12,770 bases of DNA, taken from positions 1-12,770 of the forward strand of contig CATLIP010000041.1 in the NCBI GenBank assembly GCA_949957035.1, in the 5' to 3' direction. The position numbers and the translations under genes are program-made. The DNA comes from an uncultured Lachnospiraceae bacterium. GTDB lineage: Bacteria; Bacillota_A; Clostridia; Lachnospirales; Lachnospiraceae. Shown here piece after piece: positions 6,067-12,770 of the stretch. The first letter of the stretch is position 1; each line of letters starts with the position of its first letter. A model generated the notes under the pieces. It ran no database searches. It was given only the letters and a program-made list of their open reading frames with translations, and was not told the DNA's origin.

Positions 6067-7752
6067 ATGAACAAGAAAACCATAGGAATATTGGCCTGTG
6101 TCATTGTACTTGTATGCGCCGCAGTCTTCGGCGGCATCTATGTCACACGCAATATCGGGAAATCAGAAAAAGTGATATCAGAAGAAAGCGCCGAAAAGCG
6201 CCTTGCGAAGATGGTGGACAAGATTAACCCGGAGACCGGAACACCGGTCAAGTCCCCAATCGAGTTCGACTCTGCCGAGGATGAAGCCGACGAACTCCCT
6301 GATATCGACACCTGTAAGGTAGAAGTGGAGGCAGTCACCGGCCTTTACGCCGAGATTTATTCCTCTCCGGAGAAGGCCGGCAGCGGAACGGACGGCTGGC
6401 TCTGCGAGATGGCAGAGGAATTTAATGAACAGTCCTATGAGGTAGGCGGGCAGAAGGTTTCCATCCAAATCCGCAACGTCAACAGCGGTCAGGCGTTGGA
6501 TTACATTGCAACCGGGAAAGCAGTTCCGGAAGGCTACGCCCCCTCTAACATGCTCTGGGTGGACATGCTGAATGCGCGAGGGACGGCCACTGAAACTATT
6601 TCCGAAAGTCTGGTGGGAAATGTTGCCGGAATCCTGCTCTCCTCCAAAACCTATGACCAGATTGTGGAAAAGTACGGAAGCGTGGACTTAAAAGCCATAA
6701 CAGAGGCCACAGAAGCAGGAGAATTTGCAATGGGCTACACCAATCCATTTGCAAGCAGCGCCGGATTAAATTTCCTAATCTGTACACTGAAACGGTACGA
6801 CCTGAACAACCCTCTGTCCGAGACTGCCACTGAAGGGTTCCGAAAATTCCAGAAGAATGTTCCTTTTGTTGCACTGACCACCATGCAGATGCGTGAAGCG
6901 GCGGAGAAAGGCTCTCTGGACGGCTTTATCATGGAGTATCAATCCTACCAGAACGACACCATGTTGTCCAGTAACTATAAATTTACTCCCTACGGCTACC
7001 GCCATGACAATCCGCTGGTGAGCGTAGAATCTGCCAGTCCGGAGAAGAAAGAGATTCTTAAGCTTTTCGCAGAGTACTGTGCCACAGATAAGGCCAAAGC
7101 CCGGGCAGCGGAATATGGTTTCAACGGAATGGCAGACTATTCCTGCGAATATGAACCGGTTGCAGGTGATATTCTCACAGCCGCTCAGAAGCTTTATAAG
7201 ACCAACAAAGATAACGGCAGGCCGGTTATCGGCGTATTTGTAACGGATGTTTCCGGCAGTATGGACGGCGAGCCCCTGATTGCCCTTCAGACTTCATTGA
7301 TTAACAGTATGAAATACATCAACCCGGAGAATTATATCGGTCTTGTAAGTTATGCGGACGACGTGACCATCGAACTTCCCATCGGGCAGTTTAATCTGGA
7401 GCAGCAGACATATTTTAAGGGAAGTGTTGAGAATCTGTACGCTTCCGGAGGTACCGCCACCTTTGACGCGATCTGTGTGGCGCTTGATATGATTCGAAAA
7501 CAGATGGAAGAATACCCGGATGCAAAACCCATGCTTTTTGTTTTAAGCGACGGCGAGACCAATGTGGGGTACAACCTGAATGATATCCGGGAGGTTTTAA
7601 GCGGCTTGAAGATCCCGGTATATACAATCGGATATAATGCCGATTTATCAGCCCTGCAGAGTATCAGCTCTGTCAATGAGGCGGCGAGCATCGACGCATC
7701 CACAGACGATGTTGTTTATCAGCTTAAAACATTATTTAATGCTAATATGTAG
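6067..7752 (+). CDS. Membrane-anchored fusion of a substrate-binding-like domain and a von Willebrand factor A domain
   Basis: A 561-residue extracytoplasmic protein with an N-terminal anchor or uncleaved signal (about 6-26). An acidic linker follows (about 35-80). Residues about 85-380 resemble an extracellular solute-binding fold: VSIQIRNVNSGQALDYIATGK, then NMLWVDML, then AMGYTNPFASSAGLNFL. Residues about 385-560 are a VWA domain with a complete MIDAS metal site: DVSGS at 394-398, Thr463 in GGTAT, Asp495 in LSDGET. The intact MIDAS predicts divalent-metal-dependent protein binding. AGGAGG lies 8 nt before the ATG and overlaps the previous stop. It probably displays a ligand-responsive VWA head outside the cell and works with the two flanking proteins; this is inference from operon structure. 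Confidence 0.88.
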   Translation: MNKKTIGILACVIVLVCAAVFGGIYVTRNIGKSEKVISEESAEKRLAKMVDKINPETGTPVKSPIEFDSAEDEADELPDIDTCKVEVEAVTGLYAEIYSSPEKAGSGTDGWLCEMAEEFNEQSYEVGGQKVSIQIRNVNSGQALDYIATGKAVPEGYAPSNMLWVDMLNARGTATETISESLVGNVAGILLSSKTYDQIVEKYGSVDLKAITEATEAGEFAMGYTNPFASSAGLNFLICTLKRYDLNNPLSETATEGFRKFQKNVPFVALTTMQMREAAEKGSLDGFIMEYQSYQNDTMLSSNYKFTPYGYRHDNPLVSVESASPEKKEILKLFAEYCATDKAKARAAEYGFNGMADYSCEYEPVAGDILTAAQKLYKTNKDNGRPVIGVFVTDVSGSMDGEPLIALQTSLINSMKYINPENYIGLVSYADDVTIELPIGQFNLEQQTYFKGSVENLYASGGTATFDAICVALDMIRKQMEEYPDAKPMLFVLSDGETNVGYNLNDIREVLSGLKIPVYTIGYNADLSALQSISSVNEAASIDASTDDVVYQLKTLFNANM

Positions 7753-7783
7753 ACGGACGAAATACCAGATAAGGAGGAAAACT

Positions 7784-8926
7784 ATGAGCGGATTTTCACT
7801 GGATTTACCAGACACAGAAACTATCAAGAAGGAAGTGGCCGCAGAATTGGCGCCCACGCCGGAAGAAAAGACCGTCATTACCAACGTGGTCAAGGACAAA
7901 GCCGACCAGATTATGGCAGTAGATTTAGATTCCCTTTCACAACGCCGGGAGTTTGTTCAGGTAGTCGAGACCTTTGGCTCAGATTTGGTACGGCAGTCAC
8001 AGGCTAAAAACAATATTCTGCAGAAGAGGATGGGCGAATTTAGCCGCGCCGGAGGTGAATCCGGCGAAGTCGCAAAGGGGCTTGAGGAGCTGTCCATCAA
8101 GATGCGGGATTTGGACCCATCCGGTCTGGATTTTACTAAAACCGGGGTTCTCGGGAAGGTATTTAATCCAATCCGACGCTATTTTGAGAGGTTTAAGACC
8201 GCCGACGCGGAGATTGCGGGTATCGTGAAAACGCTGGAAAAAGGGCGTACTGTATTAAAGAATGACAATACTACTCTGGAAATCGAGCAGGCAGCAATGC
8301 GGGATTTGACGAAGCAGCTGACCCAGAAGATTGAACTGGGCTCACAACTGGACAGCTATCTGGCAAATGCTGTGGAAAATGCAAAGATTTCCGGGGATTC
8401 CGAGGAACGAATCAAATTCGTGGAGGAGGAGATTATCTTCCCCCTCCGCCAAAGGCTCATGGATTTCCAGCAATTACTGGTAGTGAACCAGCAGGGAATC
8501 ATCGCAATGGAAGTGATTCGAAAGAATAACCTTGAGCTGATTCGCGCCGTCGACCGGGCGCAGACGGTGACAATCGCCGCCCTTCGTGTGGCAGTCACAG
8601 TTGCAGGCGCGTTGTACAACCAGAAGATTGTTTTGGAAAAGGTCCAGATGCTCAATGCAACCACGAACAACATGATTAGCGCTACATCCCGGATGCTGAA
8701 GGAGCAGGGAACCGCTATCCAACGGGAGGCGGTAGAAGCAAGCATCTCACCGGATACCTTGAAGCAGGCATTTGCAGATACCCTGTCTGCCCTGGATGAT
8801 ATTAGCACCTACAAGTCAAAAGCCTTACCTCAGATGGCACAGACCATTCAGGACTTCCGTACCATCGCGGATGAAGGGGAACGGCAGCTTACAAGAATGG
8901 AAAAAGGAAGGACGGTCGGCTTCTAA
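7784..8926 (+). CDS. TelA family protein (toxic anion resistance family)
   Basis: A 380-residue, soluble, largely helical protein. The C-terminal half carries the TelA core, for example RAVDRAQTVTIAALRVAVTVA at about 254-274, followed by an LYNQKIVLEKV stretch and a long helical tail (TTNNMISATSRMLKEQG and onward). TelA proteins were named for tellurite resistance plasmids, but chromosomal copies are wider envelope or chemical stress genes of uncertain biochemistry. The start is the ATG at 7784 with AAGGAGG 6 nt upstream; the open frame continues back into the VWA gene to 7637, but that extension overlaps real coding sequence in another frame and is not used. The stop codon lies in the loop of the operon terminator. 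Likely a cytosolic partner of the two membrane proteins encoded upstream. Confidence 0.9.
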   Translation: MSGFSLDLPDTETIKKEVAAELAPTPEEKTVITNVVKDKADQIMAVDLDSLSQRREFVQVVETFGSDLVRQSQAKNNILQKRMGEFSRAGGESGEVAKGLEELSIKMRDLDPSGLDFTKTGVLGKVFNPIRRYFERFKTADAEIAGIVKTLEKGRTVLKNDNTTLEIEQAAMRDLTKQLTQKIELGSQLDSYLANAVENAKISGDSEERIKFVEEEIIFPLRQRLMDFQQLLVVNQQGIIAMEVIRKNNLELIRAVDRAQTVTIAALRVAVTVAGALYNQKIVLEKVQMLNATTNNMISATSRMLKEQGTAIQREAVEASISPDTLKQAFADTLSALDDISTYKSKALPQMAQTIQDFRTIADEGERQLTRMEKGRTVGF

Positions 8927-8945
8927 GCCGGCCTCTTCTATTTTC
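8914..8945. terminator. Terminator of the TelA operon, probably bidirectional
   Basis: Stem GGTCGGC / GCCGGCC (7 bp with one T-G pair) and loop TTCTAA, which contains the TelA stop codon. A T-rich tract (TCTTCTATTTTC) follows on the plus strand. On the minus strand the same stem is followed by a pyrimidine-rich tract with five T, so it may also end the convergent ClC transcript. Confidence 0.7.
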
Positions 8946-8960
8946 ATACTTGATTATCTC

Positions 8961-10523
8961 TCAAAACGCCTCTCTGCACAGTTTCTCCATTCCGTCATGC
9001 AAGGCTGCTATTTCGCGCTCATTCGTCATTGCCACTATAACGTCGCCGGTCTGCATCCTCGTACTTCCTCTTGGGATAATCTCTTCAGAACCTCGCTGTA
9101 TGGCCACTATCAGGCAGTTTTCCGGCCATTCAATCTCCCTGATTAACGCCTCCTCAAGCCTTGAGCCTTGAGGCACCACAAAATTCTGAAGCACCTTCTG
9201 TCCATGGTCCACAATCTTTTCCCCGGTCTGCTGCTCCAATATTCTTTCCAGAAGGCTCTCATAAATTGGCTTCGAACGAAGCAGCGTCGCCACCATATAC
9301 GCGACGACCGAGACAATAGACAGCGTCATCATCTGACTCATGGATCCTGTCATCTCAAAGATTAGTATAATTCCTGTCAAAGGAGCACGCACGATCGCCG
9401 CAAAATATCCTGCCATGGCAAGCACTACAAAATTGTTGATGTACATCATATCCAGCCCCATATAATGTACGCCAACGGTTGCAAAAGCGCCTCCGATAAA
9501 TCCGCCTAACACCAGCAGCGGAAAGAATATGCCCCCCGGAGCCCCGGAGCCAAAGCAGACTGCCGAGAAGATAAATCTTCCCACCAGAATAAAAAGTATC
9601 GTCCCGAGCATGACATCCTCCGTCGTCAGATAGTCAAGCAAGGCATGTCCGCTGCCTAAAAATTCCGGCATGGTAAACCCAAGTATACCAGCACAAAGAA
9701 AAGGAATCATGAGCTTCTGTGTCACACTCAGCCCCTTCGCATTGCGGTAAAGGGACTGCACCTTAAGGGTAAACCAGTTATAGAACGCCCCCAGCGCCCC
9801 TAAGACAATTCCTAATACCAAAATCATCCCAAAGTGCTCCGGCGGTAACGCCCTGACAATTTGAAACTGAAACACAGACTCCATCCCCATGACGGTAGAC
9901 GCCATAAAATCAGCCGATAAGGAAGCTGTCATAACCGAAACCAGTACGGATACCGAGAAATTCTTATGCACCTCTTCCAAAGAGAACATTACCCCCGCAA
10001 GCGGCGCATGGAACGCTGCCGCAAGCCCCGCGCTGGCTCCGCAGGTCAGAAGATATTTTTCCTCCGTCACTCCTCTCTCCATTCCCTTAGAGACTCCTTT
10101 TCCTACCATTGCCCCCAACTGAATAGAGGGGCCCTCCCTGCCTAACGCCAGACCTCCCAATAGACACAGAAAGCCACCGAGGAATTTTGCCGGAAGGACC
10201 CGCCACCATCGCTGATCCAGTCTGCCCGTCATCTCCCCTTCAAGCTGAGGAATCCCGCTGCCTGATATCATGGGTTCATACTTCAAAAGTCTTCCCACCA
10301 GCCATGCCAGAATCAGAAGCACCAGAAACCATCCTGCAATCCGTACCGGATTTCCTCTGCAAAATTCCAGAATCATCTTTAGCCATTGGCCTGCGTACTC
10401 CAGAAACATCCTGTACAGTACGATGACAAGCCCCGCTATGCCTCCCACCACAAGGCCCTCTCCAATCAATACTATCTGAAAATGTTCGGCACGCCGAATC
10501 GTACCGGATGTGTCTTTCTCCAT
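8961..10523 (-). CDS. ClC-family chloride/proton antiporter with C-terminal TrkA-C-like domain
   Basis: An integral membrane protein of 520 residues. ClC motifs are intact: GSGIP at 88-92 (anion-binding Ser89), GREGP at 128-132 (gating Glu130), GSGAPGGIFFP at 325-335, and Tyr421 in KPIYESLLER. Glu184 in FSLEEV lines up with the internal proton glutamate (Glu203) of the E. coli exchanger, which argues for antiport rather than a channel. The GREGP and GSGIP motifs argue against the fluoride-specific branch. Residues about 437-520 (LQNFVVPQGSRLEEA, then GDVIVAMTNE) look like a TrkA-C/RCK-C ligand-binding domain. The start has AGGGAGGG upstream and its own promoter. It converges on the TelA operon with 34 bp between. 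Probable role: chloride or pH homeostasis or acid tolerance. Confidence 0.93.
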   Translation of the reverse strand: MEKDTSGTIRRAEHFQIVLIGEGLVVGGIAGLVIVLYRMFLEYAGQWLKMILEFCRGNPVRIAGWFLVLLILAWLVGRLLKYEPMISGSGIPQLEGEMTGRLDQRWWRVLPAKFLGGFLCLLGGLALGREGPSIQLGAMVGKGVSKGMERGVTEEKYLLTCGASAGLAAAFHAPLAGVMFSLEEVHKNFSVSVLVSVMTASLSADFMASTVMGMESVFQFQIVRALPPEHFGMILVLGIVLGALGAFYNWFTLKVQSLYRNAKGLSVTQKLMIPFLCAGILGFTMPEFLGSGHALLDYLTTEDVMLGTILFILVGRFIFSAVCFGSGAPGGIFFPLLVLGGFIGGAFATVGVHYMGLDMMYINNFVVLAMAGYFAAIVRAPLTGIILIFEMTGSMSQMMTLSIVSVVAYMVATLLRSKPIYESLLERILEQQTGEKIVDHGQKVLQNFVVPQGSRLEEALIREIEWPENCLIVAIQRGSEEIIPRGSTRMQTGDVIVAMTNEREIAALHDGMEKLCREAF

Positions 10524-10554
10524 TATTCTCCCTCCCTCTTACCTTGTAACTCCT

Positions 10555-10583
10555 ATTATACAAGAAGCGTTCTATTTATCCAA
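10555..10583 (-). promoter_or_regulatory. Promoter of the ClC antiporter gene
   Basis: On the minus strand, TTGGAT, a 17-nt spacer and a perfect TATAAT. The predicted leader is about 25 nt and contains the AGGGAGGG ribosome site. Confidence 0.7.
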
Positions 10584-10601
10584 CGTTTTTTCTAAATCTC
10601 C

Positions 10602-10630
10602 TTGAATCCCGTCATCATACAAGCTATACT
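10602..10630 (+). promoter_or_regulatory. Promoter of the phosphoesterase-azlCD operon
   Basis: TTGAAT, a 17-nt spacer and TATACT. It is back-to-back with the ClC promoter; only 18 bp separate the two -35 elements, room for one shared regulator site. Confidence 0.65.
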
Positions 10631-10636
10631 ATGTGA

Positions 10637-10662
10637 AGAGAATCGACAAATATCGATTCTCT
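10637..10662 (+). promoter_or_regulatory. Perfect 10-bp hairpin or operator-like dyad at the predicted transcript 5' end
   Basis: AGAGAATCGA, a 6-nt spacer (CAAATA) and TCGATTCTCT. The first base lies 7 nt after the -10 element, so the dyad would start at +1. No T-run follows, so it is not a terminator. It may be a regulator site or a 5' mRNA-stabilising hairpin. Confidence 0.6.
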
Positions 10663-10694
10663 CATCCATATTTTAGGAAAGGACTTTTTATACC

Positions 10695-11267
10695 ATGAAA
10701 ATAATGATTGCATCTGACATTCACGGCAGCGCTTACTATCTCAAACAATTACTGGAACGTTACAAAATCGAACAGCCTGACAAACTGCTTCTCCTTGGCG
10801 ATATCCTCTACCACGGCCCGAGAAATGACCTGCCAAAAGGATATGCACCCAAAGAAGTCATTGACCTTCTCAACGCTATGAAAGAAGAACTTCTATGTGT
10901 CCGTGGGAACTGTGACACAGACGTAGACCAAATGGTATTGGAATTTCCAATCCTTGCTGACTACTGCATCCTATATGATCAGGGATATATGATTTTTGCA
11001 ACCCATGGACACGTCCATAATACTGCCAATCCGCCCATGCTAAAGGCGGGAGACATCCTGCTTCATGGCCATACCCATGTCCCTGCGGCTGAAAACATCG
11101 ACGGCAGATACTACTATTTGAACCCCGGCTCTATCTCCATTCCTAAGGATGGAAGCCAACATAGCTATGTGATGCTGGAAGACGGAATATTTACATGGAA
11201 GAATCTGGATGGAGAGGCTTATCGTGAATTTGCTCTAAGAAACGGAGCGGAACATGAATCGGAATAA
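10695..11267 (+). CDS. YfcE-type metallophosphoesterase (phosphodiesterase)
   Basis: A 190-residue cytosolic calcineurin-like phosphoesterase. All metal-binding motifs are present: SDIHG (Asp8, His10), GDILYHGPRN (Asp36), GNCD (Asn72), ATHGH (His104), and HGHTH (His124, His126). GDILYHGPRN is typical of the YfcE/MJ0936 subgroup, which hydrolyses phosphodiester bonds in model substrates with Mn2+; the natural substrate is not known. The start at 10695 follows an AGGAAAGG-type ribosome site about 13 nt upstream and a strong promoter. It is first in an operon; its last 14 nt overlap azlC, indicating coupled translation. No known link explains why a phosphodiesterase would be coupled to an amino acid exporter. 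Confidence 0.92.
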   Translation: MKIMIASDIHGSAYYLKQLLERYKIEQPDKLLLLGDILYHGPRNDLPKGYAPKEVIDLLNAMKEELLCVRGNCDTDVDQMVLEFPILADYCILYDQGYMIFATHGHVHNTANPPMLKAGDILLHGHTHVPAAENIDGRYYYLNPGSISIPKDGSQHSYVMLEDGIFTWKNLDGEAYREFALRNGAEHESE

Positions 11268-12012
11268 GAATGCATTTACCAATGGAATAAGAGACGGAAT
11301 CCCCATTGCTCTGGGCTACTTTGCGGTAGCATTTTCACTGGGAATCGTGGCAAAAAAAGCAGGGCTGAACCCCTTTCAGGGCTTTCTGTCCAGTATCTTG
11401 AACCATGCCTCGGCCGGGGAGTATGCTGAATTTACGGTTATCTTAGCCAATGCGCCTTATATCGAGATGGCTTTTGTCATTCTGGTTACGAATATCCGAT
11501 ATCTGTTGATGAGCTGTGCCTTGAGTCAGAAGTTTGATTCGAATACCTCTTTCATACATCGATTTCTGGTAGGTTTTGGGATTACGGACGAGATTTTCGG
11601 AATCAGCATCGGACGGATTGGAAGGCTGAATCCCTACTATAACTCCGGGGCAATGGCTATTGCTCTTCCAAGCTGGGCTCTTGGTACTGCCCTGGGGATT
11701 GTGGCTGGCAACGTCCTGCCTGCATCCATTGTCAGCGCCTTGAGTGTCGCACTATACGGCATGTTCGTGGCAATCATCATTCCTGCTTCCAAGACAGATA
11801 AAATCGTCGGGGGTGTGGTGATTGCAAGCTTTGGGGCAAGCTTTGCCGTATCTAAGATTCCTCTTTTTGACAGCATGTCCGACAGTATGAAGATTAGCCT
11901 CTTAACCGTACTAATTGCAGGACTTGCCGCCGTACTTTTCCCTGTAAAAGAGGAAGAAGAACAGCCTACGAAAAGCAAATCCAATAAGGAGGCGGCAGAA
12001 TATGACGCATAA
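11254..12012 (+). CDS. azlC: AzlC family branched-chain amino acid exporter, large subunit
   Basis: A 252-residue integral membrane protein that with AzlD exports branched-chain amino acids and analogues such as azaleucine. Seen: the N-terminal GIRDGIPIALGYFAVAFSLG signature, the SSILNHASAGEYA stretch (family members usually have a similar small-residue segment here), and several later hydrophobic helices near residues 130-170 and 185-230. The polar tail is rich in Glu and Lys. GGAG lies 6 nt or so before the ATG, inside the phosphoesterase gene. The 3' end overlaps azlD by 11 nt. Confidence 0.92.
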   Translation: MNRNKNAFTNGIRDGIPIALGYFAVAFSLGIVAKKAGLNPFQGFLSSILNHASAGEYAEFTVILANAPYIEMAFVILVTNIRYLLMSCALSQKFDSNTSFIHRFLVGFGITDEIFGISIGRIGRLNPYYNSGAMAIALPSWALGTALGIVAGNVLPASIVSALSVALYGMFVAIIIPASKTDKIVGGVVIASFGASFAVSKIPLFDSMSDSMKISLLTVLIAGLAAVLFPVKEEEEQPTKSKSNKEAAEYDA

Positions 12013-12319
12013 TATCTACCTCTACATATTAGTTGCAGCGGCGGTATCCTGCCTTATACGCGTACTTCCGCTGACCCTAATCCGCGGAAAGATTAAAAAT
12101 CCGCTGATACGCTCATTCCTCTATTATGTCCCCTATGTGACTCTGGCAGTCATGACATTTCCAGCCATCATTACGGCGCCGCAGGTTCCCATAGCCGGCA
12201 TCCTGGCGTTGGCTGCGGGAATTATCGCCGCATGGCGGGGAATTAATATGATGGGAATCGCCGCATTATGCTGTATCGTAGTTTTCATTTGCGAGACCGC
12301 TGCTGCATATCTGATATAA
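12002..12319 (+). CDS. azlD: AzlD family branched-chain amino acid exporter, small subunit
   Basis: A 105-residue protein of almost wholly hydrophobic sequence with about four helices, including the typical RVLPLTLIRGKIKNPLIRSF loop after the first helix and the YVPYVTLAVMTFPAI segment. It pairs with AzlC in the membrane. AGGAGG lies 9 nt before the ATG, within the end of azlC. It is the last gene of the operon. Confidence 0.92.
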   Translation: MTHNIYLYILVAAAVSCLIRVLPLTLIRGKIKNPLIRSFLYYVPYVTLAVMTFPAIITAPQVPIAGILALAAGIIAAWRGINMMGIAALCCIVVFICETAAAYLI

Positions 12320-12373
12320 TCCCCCTATGGAATAAAGGTGGTATCGGGAACGAAGTTTCCTATATCATCAAAA

Positions 12374-12412
12374 TTGGATGAGTCTCTACTATTTTGCAAC
12401 AGACTCATCCAA
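12374..12412. terminator. Hairpin terminator between convergent azlD and the receiver gene
   Basis: A perfect 12-bp stem (TTGGATGAGTCT / AGACTCATCCAA) with a 15-nt loop. On the minus strand it is followed by AATTTTGA-like T-richness within a few bases, so it suits the receiver gene best. On the plus strand the trailing sequence is only moderately T-rich. Confidence 0.65.
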
Positions 12413-12437
12413 CTTAATTCTTTATAACCGAGAAGCT

Positions 12438-12770
12438 TTAAGCCTTCTTCTTCTCAAAATAGGCATCTATCTTCTTCTTAATCTCTTCCGGCTTCAGATA
12501 TTTCGCCAGATATCCGTCCGGCTTCAAAGCTACCAGCTTCTTCACAGTGGCCGGATCCGTCCGTCCGGTCAGGAAGATGATTGGCAGATTAGCGAAATCC
12601 GCCTCCGAACGAATCATTTCCAATACCTGCTTTCCGTCACACACCGGCATCTCATAATCCAACAGCACCAGATCCGGGCGATCCATGGCAATCGAACGGA
12701 TTGCAGACACTCCCGACGACGCCAACCCAATCTCATAATCTTCGCTCAGAAGCTGCTTCATCCCCTGCCG
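12438..12770 (-). CDS. Response regulator receiver-domain protein, N-terminus cut off by the window edge
   Basis: At least 110 residues of a CheY-like receiver domain ending in FEKKKA, with no output domain after it. The phosphate-accepting Asp lies in LVLLDYEMP (codon near 12657-12659), the switch Thr in IIFLTG, and the conserved Lys in DGYLAKYLKP. The acidic pair of the first strand must lie beyond the right edge. The frame stays open upstream (Arg-Gln-Gly before the Met at 12761), and that Met has no spaced ribosome site, so it is internal. It may be a standalone receiver or the C-terminal receiver of a larger protein; no partner kinase is in the window. Ends convergent to azlD. Confidence 0.85.
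   Translation of the reverse strand, partial: RQGMKQLLSEDYEIGLASSGVSAIRSIAMDRPDLVLLDYEMPVCDGKQVLEMIRSEADFANLPIIFLTGRTDPATVKKLVALKPDGYLAKYLKPEEIKKKIDAYFEKKKA

Noticed and set aside
7637..7783. N-terminal extension of TelA back to 7637
   Set aside because: It overlaps the VWA gene in another frame, and AAGGAGG precedes the ATG at 7784 at ideal spacing.
8356..8808. 150-codon minus-strand open frame opposite TelA
   Set aside because: Shadow frame: no ribosome site, no family resemblance, and the TelA frame explains the sequence.
9152..9173. CCTCAAG / CTTGAGG inverted repeat in the ClC gene
   Set aside because: Short arms made of TTGAGCC-like tandem sequence within a well-conserved coding region; expected by chance.
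12438..12761. Receiver protein starting at the Met at 12761
   Set aside because: GGGG abuts the ATG with no spacing, the frame stays open upstream, and the first strand with the acidic pair would be missing; the gene is cut by the window edge.
1..12770. CRISPR array, insertion sequence, phage or toxin-antitoxin genes
   Set aside because: Looked for direct repeats, transposase or integrase motifs and small paired genes on both strands; none seen.

Overview
The window looks like an ordinary chromosomal stretch from an anaerobic gut-type Firmicute, most likely Lachnospiraceae. This is inferred from strong AGGAGG ribosome sites, Firmicute-type TTGACA/TATAAT promoters, a tRNA without an encoded CCA end, and the families present (RelQ-type alarmone synthetase, BtuR-type adenosyltransferase, AzlCD, TelA/VWA cluster, standalone receiver). 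No insertion sequence, phage gene, CRISPR array or rRNA was seen.

Left part (1-1177). The first 35 codons of a RelQ-like (p)ppGpp synthetase run off the left edge (minus strand). Next is a cobalamin adenosyltransferase (minus). Divergent from it, behind a very good promoter, is an 87-residue acidic protein of unknown function.

ABC export operon (4829 down to 1185, minus strand): a MacB/LolD-type ATPase, a secreted and membrane-anchored three-domain protein with a methionine-rich neck, and a MacB/FtsX-type permease. Genes two and three overlap their upstream neighbours (4 and 35 nt), so the three are one translationally coupled unit. An S-G-M-D-M motif occurs in both the anchored protein and the permease. 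A perfect 13-bp-arm inverted repeat lies inside the second gene.

A tRNA-Gly(CCC) with its own promoter and terminator (4923-5073) separates that operon from a plus-strand three-gene operon (5323-8926). This encodes a two-helix membrane protein, a membrane-anchored protein joining a substrate-binding-like domain to a VWA domain with an intact MIDAS, and a TelA-family protein. It has a clear promoter and ends in a hairpin terminator. It is the best candidate for a poorly described system: a membrane-spanning envelope-stress or ligand-sensing complex, without the Ter genes usually discussed with TelA.

Right part. A ClC-type chloride/proton antiporter with a C-terminal TrkA-C-like domain (minus) shares a compact divergent promoter region with a plus-strand operon of a YfcE-type metallophosphoesterase and the AzlC/AzlD branched-chain amino acid exporter, whose reading frames overlap by 14 and 11 nt. 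A perfect 10-bp hairpin sits at the predicted transcription start of that operon. A hairpin terminator then separates azlD from a convergent receiver-domain protein that runs off the right edge.
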